DNA of 64,000 bases from Ectocarpus siliculosus (Eukaryota; Sar; Phaeophyceae; Ectocarpales; Ectocarpaceae). Location: contig FN649727.1 in assembly GCA_000310025.1 (NCBI GenBank), positions 4,781,621-4,845,620 of the forward strand, in the 5' to 3' direction. Of the stretch, positions 26,461 to 39,621 are shown one piece after another (positions within the stretch are counted from its first letter, which is position 1; the number at the start of each line of letters is the position of its first letter). A program made the position numbers and the translations under genes. The notes below the pieces were generated by a model, which was not told the DNA's origin, did not search any database, and was given only the letters and a program-made list of their open reading frames with translations.

Positions 26461-29328
26461 AGGAGGGAGGCGTTCGGCGTAATCACGCTGTCCCTGTGTG
26501 GCGGTGGTAATGGTGTTGGTGGTTTTGGTGGTGGTTGGTGTTGGTTGGTGGTCACCCACGGCGGGATCGATGGTGGCGGTGTTGTCTCGTGCGGGAGGCA
26601 CATGTAGCTGTGGACGGATTGTGCTTGAGCAGAGCGTTGGCGAGCAAGGCGGAGGGTGCCGATAGCACGGCGCTTCTGCGGCTTGGTTGGCAGGCTTGTT
26701 GACCGGAGGGAATGGTGAGATTCGGATCGCGGCTCCCCCCTGTTGTACGCGCTCGAGTGTTGATGTGATGAAGTTGCGTTGAACCGGGTGGCTCATTGCA
26801 ATCTGTTTCATAGCAAGAAGAAATGAAATATCGGTAACATAGCGTGTGTTTGTTTGCTTGTACTACCGTTCAGACCCCCCCCCCCCCCCCCCTCCTCGCA
26901 CGTTTTTTTGGTGATGTGTTTGTTAGTCGGCGTTTGGTTGTGTTCGTTCGCCTTCGCGCGAGGCCGCTGCTTCTTTTGTGTGTTATGACGTGTAGACGCG
27001 CAGGAGAATCTGGCAAAGATCCTGCCCGTTATGCAACGGAAAAGGAATTCTACCCCGCTCCACCCCCCACCCCCCCCCCTGCAATGATGCTCGCCATTGG
27101 TTGAGAGCAGTTCCTGACCCCGGTCACAGTCGAGTGTACGGGTATCGGATGAAGAAGTGCATTGGTTTATATTAAGTTGAGACGGGGGACAAGACCCTCC
27201 CACCAGTACTTTTTGCTGAACGGTCTCTCGCTGTTGTTGGTGCATATTTCTACGCATACATCCATTCATTGTGCTGTTTTGTTATGTTTTGTTTTGTTCG
27301 TGAGGGGGGGTGGGGAGAGGGTGGGCGGATAGATTGGACACCGATGTACTGTAGGTGTTTCGCTGGCTCGTGCAGGTGTAGTCAGCGGAGCCGGTACTAC
27401 GCTGCTCTCACGCGGATTGACCGGTTTTGGTGTAGAGACGTGGCGTTTCGTCCCCTTTCTTGGCGATGTCCGGGCAGAAGTAGTATCTCCCGGATGGGCT
27501 TTTCTTGCTTTGCTGCGCTAGCAAGGGTTGGACCCATCCCCGTGTGTGTGTTTTTTTTACATTATTATTAGCATCGACCACGCTAACCGGCTGACCAATG
27601 AAAAGAAGACGTGTGCGTGTGTTTGCATCTGTAGCTTCATATATAGTAGACGTTTCGCCGATGAACAGGGGAGCTAGTCGCTTCTATGGCAGACGACGAT
27701 GGCCCGTCTTTTCCGGTACGTGTTGTTGTTTTGGGCCAAGAGGAGATACAGCAGTCAGTAGACATGGGGTCGGAGATGTGTTCATTCTTCATGTTGGTTT
27801 GCACCTCGTTCGTTCTGGTCTACATAGGGCGGCTCTTATGTAGCTGCAGCCGACCAATTGTCCATTTGTCGCGCTTCTATCGTTTTCCTGTTGTTTTGCT
27901 TTTTGACCGAAACCGGCATCAGCCGAGTAGGGAAGAGTTGGAGTTGGAACGAGGCGCATTATTTAGTAGCACGACCGGTTGTCGGAAAGGCGCGTGCTTG
28001 TTTGCACATACAAGGCGGCGGCGACAGCTGTCGCGATCCCGCAGAGGTGTGGTCGGTGGAGAAGGAAAGCGTACCCTGGCACTAGAGAAGGTTCGAGTAC
28101 TGGAGGAGGCGGTTCATTTTATGCACGACCTCGAAGCCTCGTGCTGCGTAAACAGCGGGTACATCCCATATCGGAGACCGTAAGAAATGAAAGAACTTTG
28201 GATTGGGATTGAAAAGAGCTGTGGGCCTACTCTACAGCCTGTGTCAAGGTTGTATCTTTCTTGTATGCGGCATGCCTATAATAGCTCTTTGCTTCGTGTT
28301 TTTTTCTCAGGCGGCATGGGTTGTGTGCCCACGATTGGTTGTTCCCCGGACGGCGGTGGTGGCTAGAGGGACATAAATTTCCTTCGTTTTTTTTTTCCGG
28401 TTGTTCGTTTTCCACGAAGAAGGGTAAAAACAAAGCGGGTGTAGTCTTTACTTACAACTGTTTTTTCACGTGTACCACCTCGGTTGTTGTATTTTGCAGT
28501 TTACGGGCTGAGTTTGTTGTGGGCCAAGGAGATGGTGCGTGCGTAATCAGCCCGGTCCCGGATGGGTGTAGATTTGGGGTTATTTTGGGGAAACAAACGA
28601 CACGATGGATTGCTCCCATCTCTCTCCGCGTTCGAAACCTGGAGTTTATTTTTATCGTTTCTGGTGAAGGCTCTTTGTTTTTCGTTTCATATGGCGCACA
28701 GCAGATCCCACGCTACATGAGTGGAATCACGGTGCATGCCTTTTTTGCGGCGTTGCAAAAAGCGCTACGCCCAAGCAAGAAGTGGTGTCCATTCATCTTT
28801 GTTGCACGACGTCTTGGGTAGTATCGTATCTCTGCACAGCACATGCCGCCTCCGCAATCGCTCCGGCGTGCCGGTGGAGACTAACTCTTGTTTGAGGCGC
28901 GCGCTCGACGCCTCGGCGGTCCTTTTTTTGGCTACTGTAAGCCTCTTTTTTAGGGGTTTCGCGCCTGTCGCGGGTAAAAAACGACACTCGTGCTCAGACT
29001 TCCTGCAGCGCGTCTTCCTATGTACAACTGCGGTCGCGTGTGTCTCTGAAGATCTGAAGCCTGTCTTGTGTGTTGCTTTGCCTACTGTATCCCCTTGCAG
29101 CTCACACCACACACAACACCAGCGCAGAAGTGCACGCTCAGCTCGGTGGTGTAGCACGAAGAGAAGGTGACTTAACACGTCTAGGCCAGGGGTTCGCCGG
29201 GAGCTAGTGTACCAGCTCTGTGTGTATGTAGTCGAGTCTTGCGAAAGAGAGCTCTGCCTTCCTTCCTGAACAGCGAGATAACGTACGAACTGACAAAAAG
29301 CAGCAAGGAGCACACGCTCGTCGTGATA
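26461..29328. other. Region without supported gene
   Basis: About 2.9 kb after the phosphatase stop, T/G-rich on the + strand, with poly-C tracts at 26875-26892 and 27062-27080 and GGTGGT-type repeats at 26500-26570. Open frames exist (for example + 27686-28183 and + 28321-28821), but they carry no recognisable motif and are rich in residues typical of chance translation. It may be intronic to a larger - strand gene. Confidence 0.55.
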
Positions 29329-32300
29329 CTAACTCGAGACTCTCCTACTCTCGAAACCGTCGACTACGGAACGCCGCGATCCCCCCGTACTTGCTTCTCG
29401 GAACAAGTACGTACTCTTGGCGACGACGGGTTTCTTGAAGTACAAATCGATGATGACCGGCTTGTCCCACGTAGATTCCATTGTTGCCTGGTTGTACCTG
29501 GTGCATCGTCCAACATAGGTGCGCTTGAGAAAAGAGCGGCTGAACCCCACTCACGTGAATGAATTTAGACAAGCGCTACTACAGTGGAAAAGTTGTGTGG
29601 CCCGGCATTGGACGTCTTCAGGACAGTCCCCTTCGACTGTAGTATTGTCTCGAACGGGCGGTCTTTCTGTGAGGTTATGTGTACTTTCTAAAAAGAGGAA
29701 CGGTCGTAAGGGAGGCAGCACTGCGAGCGACCCTGGCTGCTGATAGTTCCAATGGGTGACGGAAAACAACACAAAATGTCTCATTCGATCGATCGTAGTT
29801 TTTGAACCACATATGTCCCTTGAAATACTGGCTGCTTATGGCCCTACTATCGGCAATTGTAGCACAACGCCTTCCCAACTATGTAACTCTTTAGGGGTAG
29901 TCACGAGCAACTCGTGCTCTTCACCGATGAGTTTAGTGCTGTCTCAAGTCGCCACAGAGCGGGTAGTAGCGCCCAGTCAGAAATCGTTCGGGGCACAGGC
30001 TAAAAGGTTTGACGCATCGGGAAAATGAAGAATCATCATACTATGAGCGAAACGTCGGCGATAATACTCGTTGTAGTCTACGCCGGGTGTTCTGGGACGG
30101 AAAATGACTGTTTTTGGGGGCATCAGGCTGTAGCACTCACCAGTAGAACGCACCCTCGCCGGGGTCGTACATGCGGATAAAATTTTGCGCGACCACCTTT
30201 TTCATCTCCCGGTACGCCGCTTTGCGCCTCAGGGCCGACTGCATGAGCACGGCCGCCTCCGTCTCCGCCAGCGTGCTGCCGACGCTGCTTCTCCCACTAC
30301 TGCCGCCAGTCCTGTCGACGGAGCTTTCCCTCCGACCCTCGCCGTCAGTACCCCCTGCCTCTTCCAAGCCGCCGCGCACTTCGTCCGCCCCAACAAGCAC
30401 CAAGGCAGAAGAAGAAGCTGCCACGGCGGTTGCCGTCGAATGCCGCCGTGAACCGCCGTCGTCGTCTGTCGTCCTCGCCCCAAGAGAAGCCATCTCCTCC
30501 GAAGCCTTGCCCCCTCCTCCGGAGGCAACCACGTCCCCAGCCCCCGCAATCCCGTCGGCCTCATCCTTAGCCTCTCCCCCCTCCCTCAGTTCATCTTCTC
30601 TTCTTCTGCGAGCGAGGGCCGCTTCTGACATCAACTCTTCCGCTTCCCCGGACGCCGCCAGCTCCGACACGGCTTCATCAACCAGCTCCGACATTACCTT
30701 CGACCTCACTTGGTACCCCAGGCCGTCCGCCACCGCCTCCATCGGTCTGGCATCGGCCCACAGGTCTCCCTCCGGGCCCGTGAGGTCTACACCGCACTGA
30801 TCGATGAGCTCGTCCATGATTCGAGACCGAGCGAAAGAGCAGGCCGCTTCGGAGAGAGCGGAGGCGACTCCCGGGTCGATCTCGCGGTCCTCGAGGGCGA
30901 TGAGGTGGGCCGCCTCGTCCACCGTTTCGTTCCAGACGGCCGAAATTACCTTGGCGAACGTGCTCCGCTCCGCGATGATGACCACCGCGAGTAGCGACGC
31001 CTGGAGGAGGTTGTTGATCGATGGGTTAGTTCGTCGATTGGAGGATGCGAAGAATTATACCAGTTGGTAGTTTACACACAAAAAATGCGAAATTGCAATG
31101 CAGTTGTGATTGCAGGTGTGACTATCCACATGAGGGACATATGCGTTGATCCTACAGCTTATGTTCAAGTTCTGTCACACATCTTCCTCCGCATGCATGC
31201 CGTTCGCCGGTATCCAGTGGGACAAATCGTTATCTTCTGTAGCCAGCATCGTGCGATCAATAGAGTTTCTCTTGATTTCTAGGGTGCTGTAAGCCAAAGT
31301 AGACCTGCGGGTATTGTGTACGTGTCGTTTCGCTGTTTTCTTGAGACACAATCGACATTTTGTTTTTTGCTCAATGCAGCAGAGAGCAAACTGCTCGCGT
31401 ACCGAGCGAATCTATCATACATTCCCAAAAGTGTCTTTCGCGTCATTCTCGTGGTGGAGAATATTCCCTCACACAACAGCGGCGGAAGAAGATCGTAAGA
31501 CACAGGGTTTACCTGATCGTCAATCAAGCCGCCCAGGAGGCTCGCCCCGACAGCCCCTTGCAGGACAAGCCGCGTAGCCTGGTTCGCCAAACACTCGACC
31601 TGCGCCTCTTGCTCGCGATCGAGGGCCGCCTTCCGGAGACTGTGGGCCTCAGCCGCCCACTCCGCCTCCTCAGCGGCCGCGATCTCAGCCGATGCCGCCT
31701 CAACGGCATTCCTCATCGGCTTGTGCACCCCGTCCAAGTACGTCCTGTACGCCGAGCTTCCTAGAAACGCCAGCCCGACTTGGCACTCGCTCAAGAACGC
31801 GACGGCTCGGAAGCTCGCCTCTTCCAGGGCGGAAGGTTCTACTACGGTAGTGACGCGTGCGTCATCACCACTTCTTGGGGGTGATGGTCGCTGTAGCGTG
31901 GAGGTGTGGTTGCCACGGCCGGGGAGGAGCTTCTTGTTCGGTTTGCCGCCGTGTGTCGCTCCCAGCTCTCCGAAGAGGCGGCGTAGTTGCTCGCCGCCGA
32001 GGGCGACTCTGACGTCGTCGGGAAGGTGGGGGTACTTGGTGCGACTCAGAATAATTGCCTCACCGAGTTGTTGGAAACGCTTTTGATCCGAGGAAATCAA
32101 CCTCCACGCCTGAATCGCCTTCCACACGTCTAAAGTATCGCGGGCAGCGGCACCAACGGAAGAAGCTGGAGTAGACCCTTGGTCGCTCTGCTTCACGGGC
32201 GGTTGTTCGTCAGAGCTTGCTTGCCGTGTAAAACTGCCCTTCCCGTCAGGCTCGGCGGCGACGGCCGCGGCTTCGACAAATTCTTCGAACACCGCGAGTC

Positions 32301-35112
32301 CAACAGGGTCTCTCATCGTCACGGACAGCTCTGCCACCCCAGGCGAGTCCGTTGGGTGTACATCAGCCGCGTGGCGCAGGGCGTGGCCGCGGTCGACAAA
32401 GGTGGCGTCGCAGCTATCCGAGCGTGGGCAACACAGGGGCGGGGGTGGCGAGGTGGTGTTGAAGTCGTGCCTCATCAGCGCTTGCTCTCGCCACACGAAA
32501 CGCCGCACCATCTCTTGCTTCGCTTCCGCTTCGGACTCAGAGGCAGGCGGGGCCGTGGCTAGCGTGCTCGCGACGGCCTCCTTGCCGGCTGCTGTTCCCA
32601 AGAACGCCAAGGCGTTCTTCTTTATCGAAGGGGTGTGCCGGTCGAGAGCGGCTCGGAGGCGATCAAGGCGCCGCTGCTCAACGTCGATTAGGCCACGGAC
32701 TCGAAAATCCTTGGTTCGTGTGACAGACGTCAGCGTGCACACAGTAGATACGAGGAGGACGAGAATGCTTGAGTCGAACGTGGAGCGCCTGATGGTCATG
32801 TTGAGGTCAATGTAGAAACGAAGCAGTGCCTCGTTCCGCGCTCCATCGAGTTGGGTGGAGATTGGGTGTTTTCCTCTTCCTGGCTCAACTCACCAATGGG
32901 ACAAACGCGCAGACACAATATTAATCCTTGTCCTGGTACCAGGTATGCTTCACTCGGGTAAACATCCAACCCAACACCAAGCGTTTTATTCTCACTGCAC
33001 CTCAAGTTTTTGAACAGCCTCCTCAGCCCGACGGACACGAGAGGCCTTGACCTTCCTTTTCAGTCGTGCGCACGATATTTGCATCCTTGCCACGACTTGC
33101 ATCTTCACGCAGGATTTCCGAACCCTGACGTAGTGTGACCTATGTTTCCATCGCAGCAGCCTACTTGCGAGGGTGGAACAAGCCCAGTCCATTCGTGATC
33201 GCATGCGGTCCTCCAACGCGACATCTCGCCATTCTCGGAACCATCTCCACGCTACCGAGCGGAATCGTAAGCGCTCGACCGCCAGCGACGTCTTCGTGTA
33301 TCTCACCCAGCTCTCGAAAACTCGAAGCCGAACCCCTTCCGAAACCCGCCGTATACGCTGTCGCAGAAGTTCCTCCCGCGCCGCTCGTCTCTCCTGGGCG
33401 TTACTCAAGAGGGCCCCGAAAACTCTCCCCTTCCGACGGTTTGACAACCGGCCGGTGAACGTTTTTACGCGTAGGGCCGTCGTAATAGTGATTCGCCAGA
33501 CCACGAAGCTGTGGGTCACGATTCGCGTGTTTCCCCAAAGCGTCCTCAAGCGGATGATGGCACGCCACTTCTGTCTCTGAAGGAAGCCCCGAAATTGCGA
33601 TTGTATCGCCAGAGCCGCTGCCTTGCGATGGCGTAGCAGCGGCGGCCAAACACTCCACCACCAGATTTGGATGACCCTGGTGGCGTCGAGGATCTTGCCG
33701 TGATAGTGGCTGCCGGGGTAGGTGGCGAGGTCAAACTTTTCCCCGGGTAGGGGGCCGTAGCGAACAGCTAAGCCGTAGTACGTGCTGTAGTCTTGTTTTC
33801 GCCGCTGAGCCTCTTCCAACCTTTGCCGGCCGAACGAAGCAACGGGAATCAGAGTCGTCAAAGAAAGGGAGCTCAGTAGCATTGCACTTGAGAACCACTG
33901 TGAATGTCATCCAATAAAAAGCGGCGTTGATTGAGTGTAAGGTGATCTTGTTGCAGTAAGACAGCGCCAGTCGTGTGAGTTGGAATCGAGCGCTTGAACG
34001 AAAAGGTGCTGCACAGAGCCTGTTGGTTCATAGAATCATACGAAAAGAAGAACGTGTGCCCAACGGAGTCTGCCTCACTTCGAAAGAGTTGTGGCTTCGG
34101 CATCCTCCAGTCGCATTTGATCTAGCTCGACCTTCTGAACGTCCGCTTCAGCCATGAAAAGAAGCGGATGGAGATGGGAACCTCGTTTCACCGCCCCCCC
34201 CCCTCCTCCTCCTCCCGCCCCTTCTGATACGTCAAGACTCCGTAGCCGGCCGTTGTGGCGTGACCTTCTACGTCCAGTATATCGAGTCGACTTCCCACGT
34301 CGTTGCCTTCGGCTGTCTTCTTTCTTCCTGTTGATGTAGTGCACAAGAGAGGAACGCCGTCGTTGCATCTCATCCCCTAGCTTCTTCTGCTCTTTCAGCA
34401 GAGCTCGAAGGGTTGTTCGAGCACCGAGCAACTCGGAGGTGCATCTATCGTCGACTGACATTTTTGTTGCCGGATTTGGAATTCGTAGATTATGAAAAGC
34501 GTAGGCGTGAGAGTCTCCCGAAGCCGTCACGTCCTGATCGTGTGTAGCTGACGGCATCGAAGGACCTTGTACGCTGTTGCTGCCATTGTGCTCGTGATCG
34601 AACCTCGTGCGACCGTGTTCGATATCTGGCGGTTTCTGTTGCTCGTTGTCGCCACAGCCTAGAGCACCAATACTGGTTTCGTACCCGTTTTCTAGGGACC
34701 CGTCGGCTTCGACAGCTTTATTATGCGTCTGCTGATGCTGTTGGTGGTGTGCGTCGGGCAGATCAGGCAGCCGTCTCGACAGCTCAACTTGACGATCGGG
34801 ACACCCCGCCGAGGTTTCTGCGGCCGCCGAGGGAACTTCATGTGACGGAGCCAACGCAAGCGAGAGTGACTCCAACCTTGCTTGCAGAGCCGCAGTTTTC
34901 CCCAGCTTGGAGCGATTCTTGGACCTGTATTGTCGCTGGTGCAAGCTCTGCTTTCGGTGGTGTTTGTCGAGGTTGCTGATAATTCGGCCAAGATCGAGAG
35001 GTCCTTCACTAAGTGCGAAGTGCTTCTTTCTAGGTCGTATCCATGCACCCGGACCTTGGTAGCCGTTCCCACCGTGCCGCATTGCGCTGGATACGGGGGG
35101 AAGGGGCTTCAT
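29329..35112 (-). CDS. Large Sfi1-like / C2H2 / IQ / WW protein, probably centrin- or flagellum-associated
   Basis: Minus-strand exons: 35112-34079, 33820-33001, 32709-31513, 31000-30141 and 29497 onward. All junctions agree in phase. The last exon either reads through to TAG at 29329 (about 1359 residues) or splices at 29415 (A/GTACGT). The N-terminus (MKPLPPVSSAMRHGG) is basic and His/Gln-rich. Exon 2 has an IQ motif (AALAIQSQFRGFLQRQKW) followed by Trp-centred helical repeats (LRVFESWVRYTK, WRWFREWRDV, LLRWKHRS) spaced about 25-30 residues apart, as in centrin-binding Sfi1. Exon 3 carries a C2H2-like finger, C-x5-C-x12-H-x4-H, within CPRSDSCDATFVDRG. Exon 4 ends with a second IQ (AVLMQSALRRKAAYREM), and the exon 4/5 junction builds a WW-like domain, GAFYWYNQATMESTWDKP. 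A role at basal bodies or flagella is inferred from centrin-binding repeats. The start lies 277 bp from the divergent BRAP-like gene. Confidence 0.75.
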
Positions 35113-35166
35113 ATTTGCGGCTGGATGGCCGTCTCTGACTACTGAGGAGAGAGGGCCGAGAGAGAA

Positions 35167-35205
<39 letters not shown>

Positions 35206-35389
35206 GAGGTGCAGCAGAAGCTTCGCAGGTGAGGCACATAACGAACGGCGGGACTGAGAAACTTTCCCGAACCGCAATGCGAACCTGTTTCGCTAATCTC
35301 ACCGCATCTCTCGAGCTCTTCACTCTTCACGTAATCAACCACAGACCCCGTGTGAACCTTGCCGACAAGGCAGGACTGGTGAGAGTACG
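35113..35389. promoter_or_regulatory. Shared head-to-head intergenic region (Sfi1-like/IQ/WW gene and BRAP-like gene)
   Basis: Only 277 bp separate the two divergent start codons, so both 5' UTRs and promoters must fit here. It holds an (AG)n-(ACAG)n microsatellite at 35155-35209, 43-97 nt upstream of the - strand start. No TATA box is obvious. Confidence 0.6.
35155..35209 (+). repeat. (AG)n/(ACAG)n microsatellite
   Basis: AG units followed by about six ACAG units, between two divergent starts. Confidence 0.95.
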
Positions 35390-38300
35390 ATGGACGGTGC
35401 GGTAAGCCTGGAGTTCATGACCGGAAATCCACAGCTCGGAGTGCTGTCGGGAAGGTTGACCTACCTCGAAAGCAGCAGGAACGAGAGCGGCGACGGTTCC
35501 TCGTCGCGCAAGGAAGAGAAGGGCCACGCTCGCAGAAGCAGCAGCAGCAGCAGCAGCAGCCGGGAGGGCTCCAACAGCAGCACCGTCGCCAACACCACCT
35601 ACTCCCCTAGTTTCAATGCCGACGTCCTCCTTGACCACCTCCCTCAGCGTCGGGGCAAGCTGCTGTGCCTCCTGTCGGTGCCAGCGCACATGGTGCCTAC
35701 AGATATGCTACACTTCGCCGCGCCGTTCAAGGAGCAGGTGCATTCCCTCCGCATCCTCCGCCCTTGCAACCCGGTGGGACCGAGTGATCCCGCCAAGACG
35801 CCAGCGGAGTACATGGTCCTCCTGCAGATGGAGAGTCAGGTTCGTGCGTATGTGTATATGGACCCTGGTTTTACTTCGCGGGAGCAGCAAGCATTGTTGT
35901 TGTTGCCGGCCTGTGGGCAGTTTTGCAGTGCTGCAGCGTGCATCGTCGCCAGCACAATTATTTTCATATCTGGGGAACTGAGCCTTGGCCCGTACGGAAA
36001 TTGGACTGCCCATCTCATGAGCACCCCGCCTCACGAGCACCAGGTATTGTACAGCTTGCTCTGGGCTAACGTGTTGTTTTTGGCGTATGGCCAAAACAAT
36101 GACGTACATTCAACTTGTGGATATTCGTACAGGTATATATGATATCACGCGCCCGCTGTATTTTTAGCAGTGCAAAGACCTGCTTGAAAAAAATAATGTA
36201 CACCCAGGATTTACACTAGTCTTGCTGTTGTACTATTTGTGCAACGTCGCGTACACGAGAACGATCACGCCCCCTTTTTGCCTCCGCCACACAGTCCAGC
36301 GCCGACGACTTCTTCCTCCAGTGCAACGGCAAGCGCTTCAACAGCTTCGAGGAGACGACCTGCAGAGTTGTCTTCGTCGCCAAGGCAACTTTCGACCTCC
36401 CGGCCGACTCTTCCCCCCCGCACACGCCCCCCGCAGGGTCCGCGGTCGGGGCTACTGCAACGGCAGCAAATACCGCCGCCACCACAAGCGGTAGCGGCGG
36501 CATCTCGTCCTCAGCAGGAACGCCACCGCAGCTTCGCACGGCCCGGCACTTCTCGCCTATCGGCGGTGGCGGGTCTGGGGCGGCGGTGGCGGCGGCGGCA
36601 GCGGCGGCCGCGGCCGGAGTGGGGGGAGGGTCATCTCCGGAGAAGGCTGCTGCTGCTGCCGCGGTTGCGCAGGCGGCCGGGTGGGAGTACGACGCGTCGA
36701 CGTGCGTGATCTGCATGGAGCGCATGGAGTCGAGGGTGCTCACGACGGTGTGCAACCACAGCTTCCACGTCGAGTGCCTCATGAAGTGGCAGGACAGCCC
36801 GTGCCCGGTTTGCCGCTTTCACCACAACAACGCTAGCGAGGCGTCCACGTGTCAGGTAAGGGTAGGGCGGAGTGGGGGGGTATGTATGGTGATGATAAGG
36901 ACTGGCGTGGTGTCTCTGGTGCGGTGAGCTGGCTGGCGTGCGGGGTTGCTGGTTGGTCGGTCGGTAAAAGATGCATTTTACTCCCCCCCGACCGGCCTAG
37001 CCGTTTAACCATGCCTGCTGCGGGTGTATCCTGCTTCCTAATTTTGGCGGCGTTTTCCCCCTGCTTGCCCTCTATCCCCTCGAGCGCGTAGGAGTGCCAA
37101 GCAGCAGACAACCTTTGGGTTTGCTTGATTTGCGGAAGCGTTCTGTGTGGATCTCGACATGAAGATCACATTCGCGGGCACTACAACAGCACGCTGCACG
37201 CGTACGCCATCGAAATAGGTGAAGTCTTGATTTGTGCCGCGCCTCCTCCTTCAGTATCTGCTCGCGACCGTTTTGTCTCTTTTATTGTTGCGTTGCTTGT
37301 TCTTGAAGTGCAACTCTGTGTAGCATCCTCCCGTCTTGTGTGTTTGTGTTCATATCGAGAAATTCCCTTGTATTTAATTGGTGCGAACATCTATCTCTTC
37401 GTCGTCAAGCCGTTCCACGACTGTAAAACGACCCCCCCGCGCGCGCGCGGCATCAGAGACCCAACAAGTGTGGGACTTCGCGGGAGACGGATTTGTCCAC
37501 CGCCTGATCCACAACAAGGCGGACGGGAAGCTCGTGGAGATTTCGGACCCAGAGCAGACGTCGGAGGAGCGACCACAGATGCCCGCTCGTCTGTCGGATG
37601 TCCAAGTACGATGTTTACCATGTGGTGATGGTGTAGTGTGCGGTATGCCGATGTGGCATTACTTGTGTCAGCTTGAGGAGTTCAGTTTTCGGGGGCCGGA
37701 AGCAAACCGGCAAGTAGTTTCTGCGTGGTTCGCTGAACCCTTGCCCCGCAAGCGAGGGAGGGACGTTTCCTGCTCGTAGAGCAGCAGCAGCAGCAAATTT
37801 GATGTTGTGCGTATTGTGTGTCCACGAAGCAGTGTAGTACGCACTCTTCGTTTTCTCCGCTCTTGACTCCCCGGGCCGGGCCCTCACCTTCGCTTGGCCC
37901 TTTGGGTGCATTTACCGGTGGACTAGCGAAAACAAGAATAGCAAAACAACGCTTAGGAGTGGTCGCTGAATTCCCTTGTCGACCCTCCTACCCCCCCCCG
38001 CGTGCGAGGACACAGGAGGAGCGCCTGGTCCATGGCAAGCTTGAAGGGCTGGCCTACCAGTACAATACGCTGCTGACGAGCCAGCTGGACGAGCAGCGGC
38101 ACTTCTACCAGAAGCAGGTGTGTGAAGCCGACCGTCCGCAGAAAGCAAAGCCTGTGCAGCGAAAACCGCGCCCACTCCCACCGCGCTCCACCCTTGTTTT
38201 ATTCAATTTGGTTCTGGTTAAGGTCGTGCTATTGGCTGTTTCTTGCGCTTGATTTTTGCTGTTCAGGGGGATGCCCGTTGGTGGGCCGCGTGGGGTTGGC

Positions 38301-39224
38301 CCCTCGCTCAGCACTACCTTTCCACAGGTGTAGCCACCAAAATGCAAGGCGCGTTCTTGGCGTCCCTCGTCCGTTTTGCTTTCCCCCGCTTCGCTCGCCG
38401 GCCGCTTGGCACCCCAACTTGTTCGCTCTTTCTTGTACCTCGGCGACCTCCTGACTCCCTCCCCCGCTCGCGTGACCCCTCCGCTTCGTGCACCCATTCG
38501 CTCCTGCCCAAACGCGAACTATAGCTGAACGGGCTGCTGGAGCAGCAGGAGAAGAGCCGGAGGGAGAGGAGAGAGAGGATGGTGTCCGGGGCCGACCTCG
38601 TGTCCGCCCTCCGGCAGCAGCGGCGGGAGCTGGAGAGCAAGTGCGCGAGCGCCTCGGCCAGGTTGCGAAAGATCCGAGAGGAGACGGCGTTTCTATGGGT
38701 ATGCACACACAAAACACACCGCAAGTGTTGTTGTTACCCGGATGGCGTTTTTTGTTTGTCGCTTTGTCGCACATCAGCTGCGCGTCGCTCTACGTGTCCC
38801 GGTATGCGGTAAGTCTGTCGGTCCCAAGGTTGATTGGCTATTAGAAGGGTAAGGAGATTTTGATGGCACCCCACCCTGGTCCATCAACCCCGACCCCCGC
38901 CTGCTTTTGTTAGCGTCGCGTTCATGAATGTAAGCCCTTGTACAACAGTTTTTGCATGCGACTTCACACTACGACTCTTGTCACCCCGTTCTGTTTTTTT
39001 TTGTTTTTTTTGTCGGCACAGGAGCTGAACCAATCCCTCGAAGCGAACAAGCCGCAGGTACTGGCAAACCTGGAGCAGGCGCGGCGGGACCTAGACTCCG
39101 CCCGCAAGGCCCGCGAGGAGTGGGTGCCCCAGCTGGAGGAGAAGGTCGCGGCCCTCATGCTCAAGCTGGATGCTGGCGTGGCGGCGGCGGCGGCAGCGGC
39201 AGCGGGAACGGGGGGAGCAACAAT

Positions 39225-39272
<48 letters not shown>

Positions 39273-39621
39273 GTCGGCCGCGGGTGCGGAGGCAGGGGGC
39301 GGTGGGTCTAGGTGTAGCAGCACCGGAGACGGCGATAGCGCGGGGTGCGACGGTGGTGGAGGGAGCAGCACCGACGACGCTTCTGATGCCGCTGCCGCTG
39401 CCGCTGCCGCTGCTGCGAACAGCTTTGATACGGCAGCAACGGGGGCGGGGGGCGGCGGAAACGGCTGCAAAGGAGCCTCGGTAGAGGGGGGCAGACTAGG
39501 AAACGTAGATGACGATCGAGGAGCAGCAGCAGAGGGGGGTAGGAGGGATTCCTCTGCGTTGTCGGGGAACGGCGGCGGCAGCAGCGGGAAGAAAAAGGGG
39601 AGACGCAGAAAATCGAAGTGA
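35390..39621 (+). CDS. BRAP: BRCA1-associated protein (BRAP/IMP, yeast ETP1) homologue, RING E3 ubiquitin ligase
   Basis: Exons 35390-35839, 36295-36855, 37092-37218, 37457-37605, 38016-38117, 38525-38698 and 39022-39621 give 720 residues with all phases consistent. Domain order matches the family. First is the BRAP2 RRM-like domain ([16 protein letters not shown] ... [11 protein letters not shown], then [17 protein letters not shown] across the first splice). Next is a RING-H2 at about residues 287-323 ([22 protein letters not shown]), directly followed by a ZnF-UBP ([18 protein letters not shown] ... HAYAIE). Then come [15 protein letters not shown] and a long coiled coil. In animals BRAP/IMP restrains Ras-MAPK signalling by acting on KSR, and the UBP finger binds ubiquitin tails; the partner here is unknown. 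Unusual parts are a Ser run in the first domain, a poly-Ala insertion before the RING, and a C-terminal tail with a run of about 17 Ala and a basic [10 protein letters not shown] end. Confidence 0.94.
39223..39271 (+). repeat. (AGC/GCA)n coding trinucleotide repeat
   Basis: About 15 near-perfect GCA units read in frame as poly-Ala in the last BRAP exon. Confidence 0.9.

Noticed and set aside
27686-28821. Open frames of 160-170 residues on the + strand
   Set aside because: No motifs, composition like random translation of T/G-rich sequence, no partner exons with consistent phase.
35113-35277. N-terminal extension of the Sfi1-like/IQ/WW protein reading [14 protein letters not shown]
   Set aside because: This is the AG/ACAG microsatellite translated; it starts from a non-obvious codon. 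ATG 35112 is the better start.
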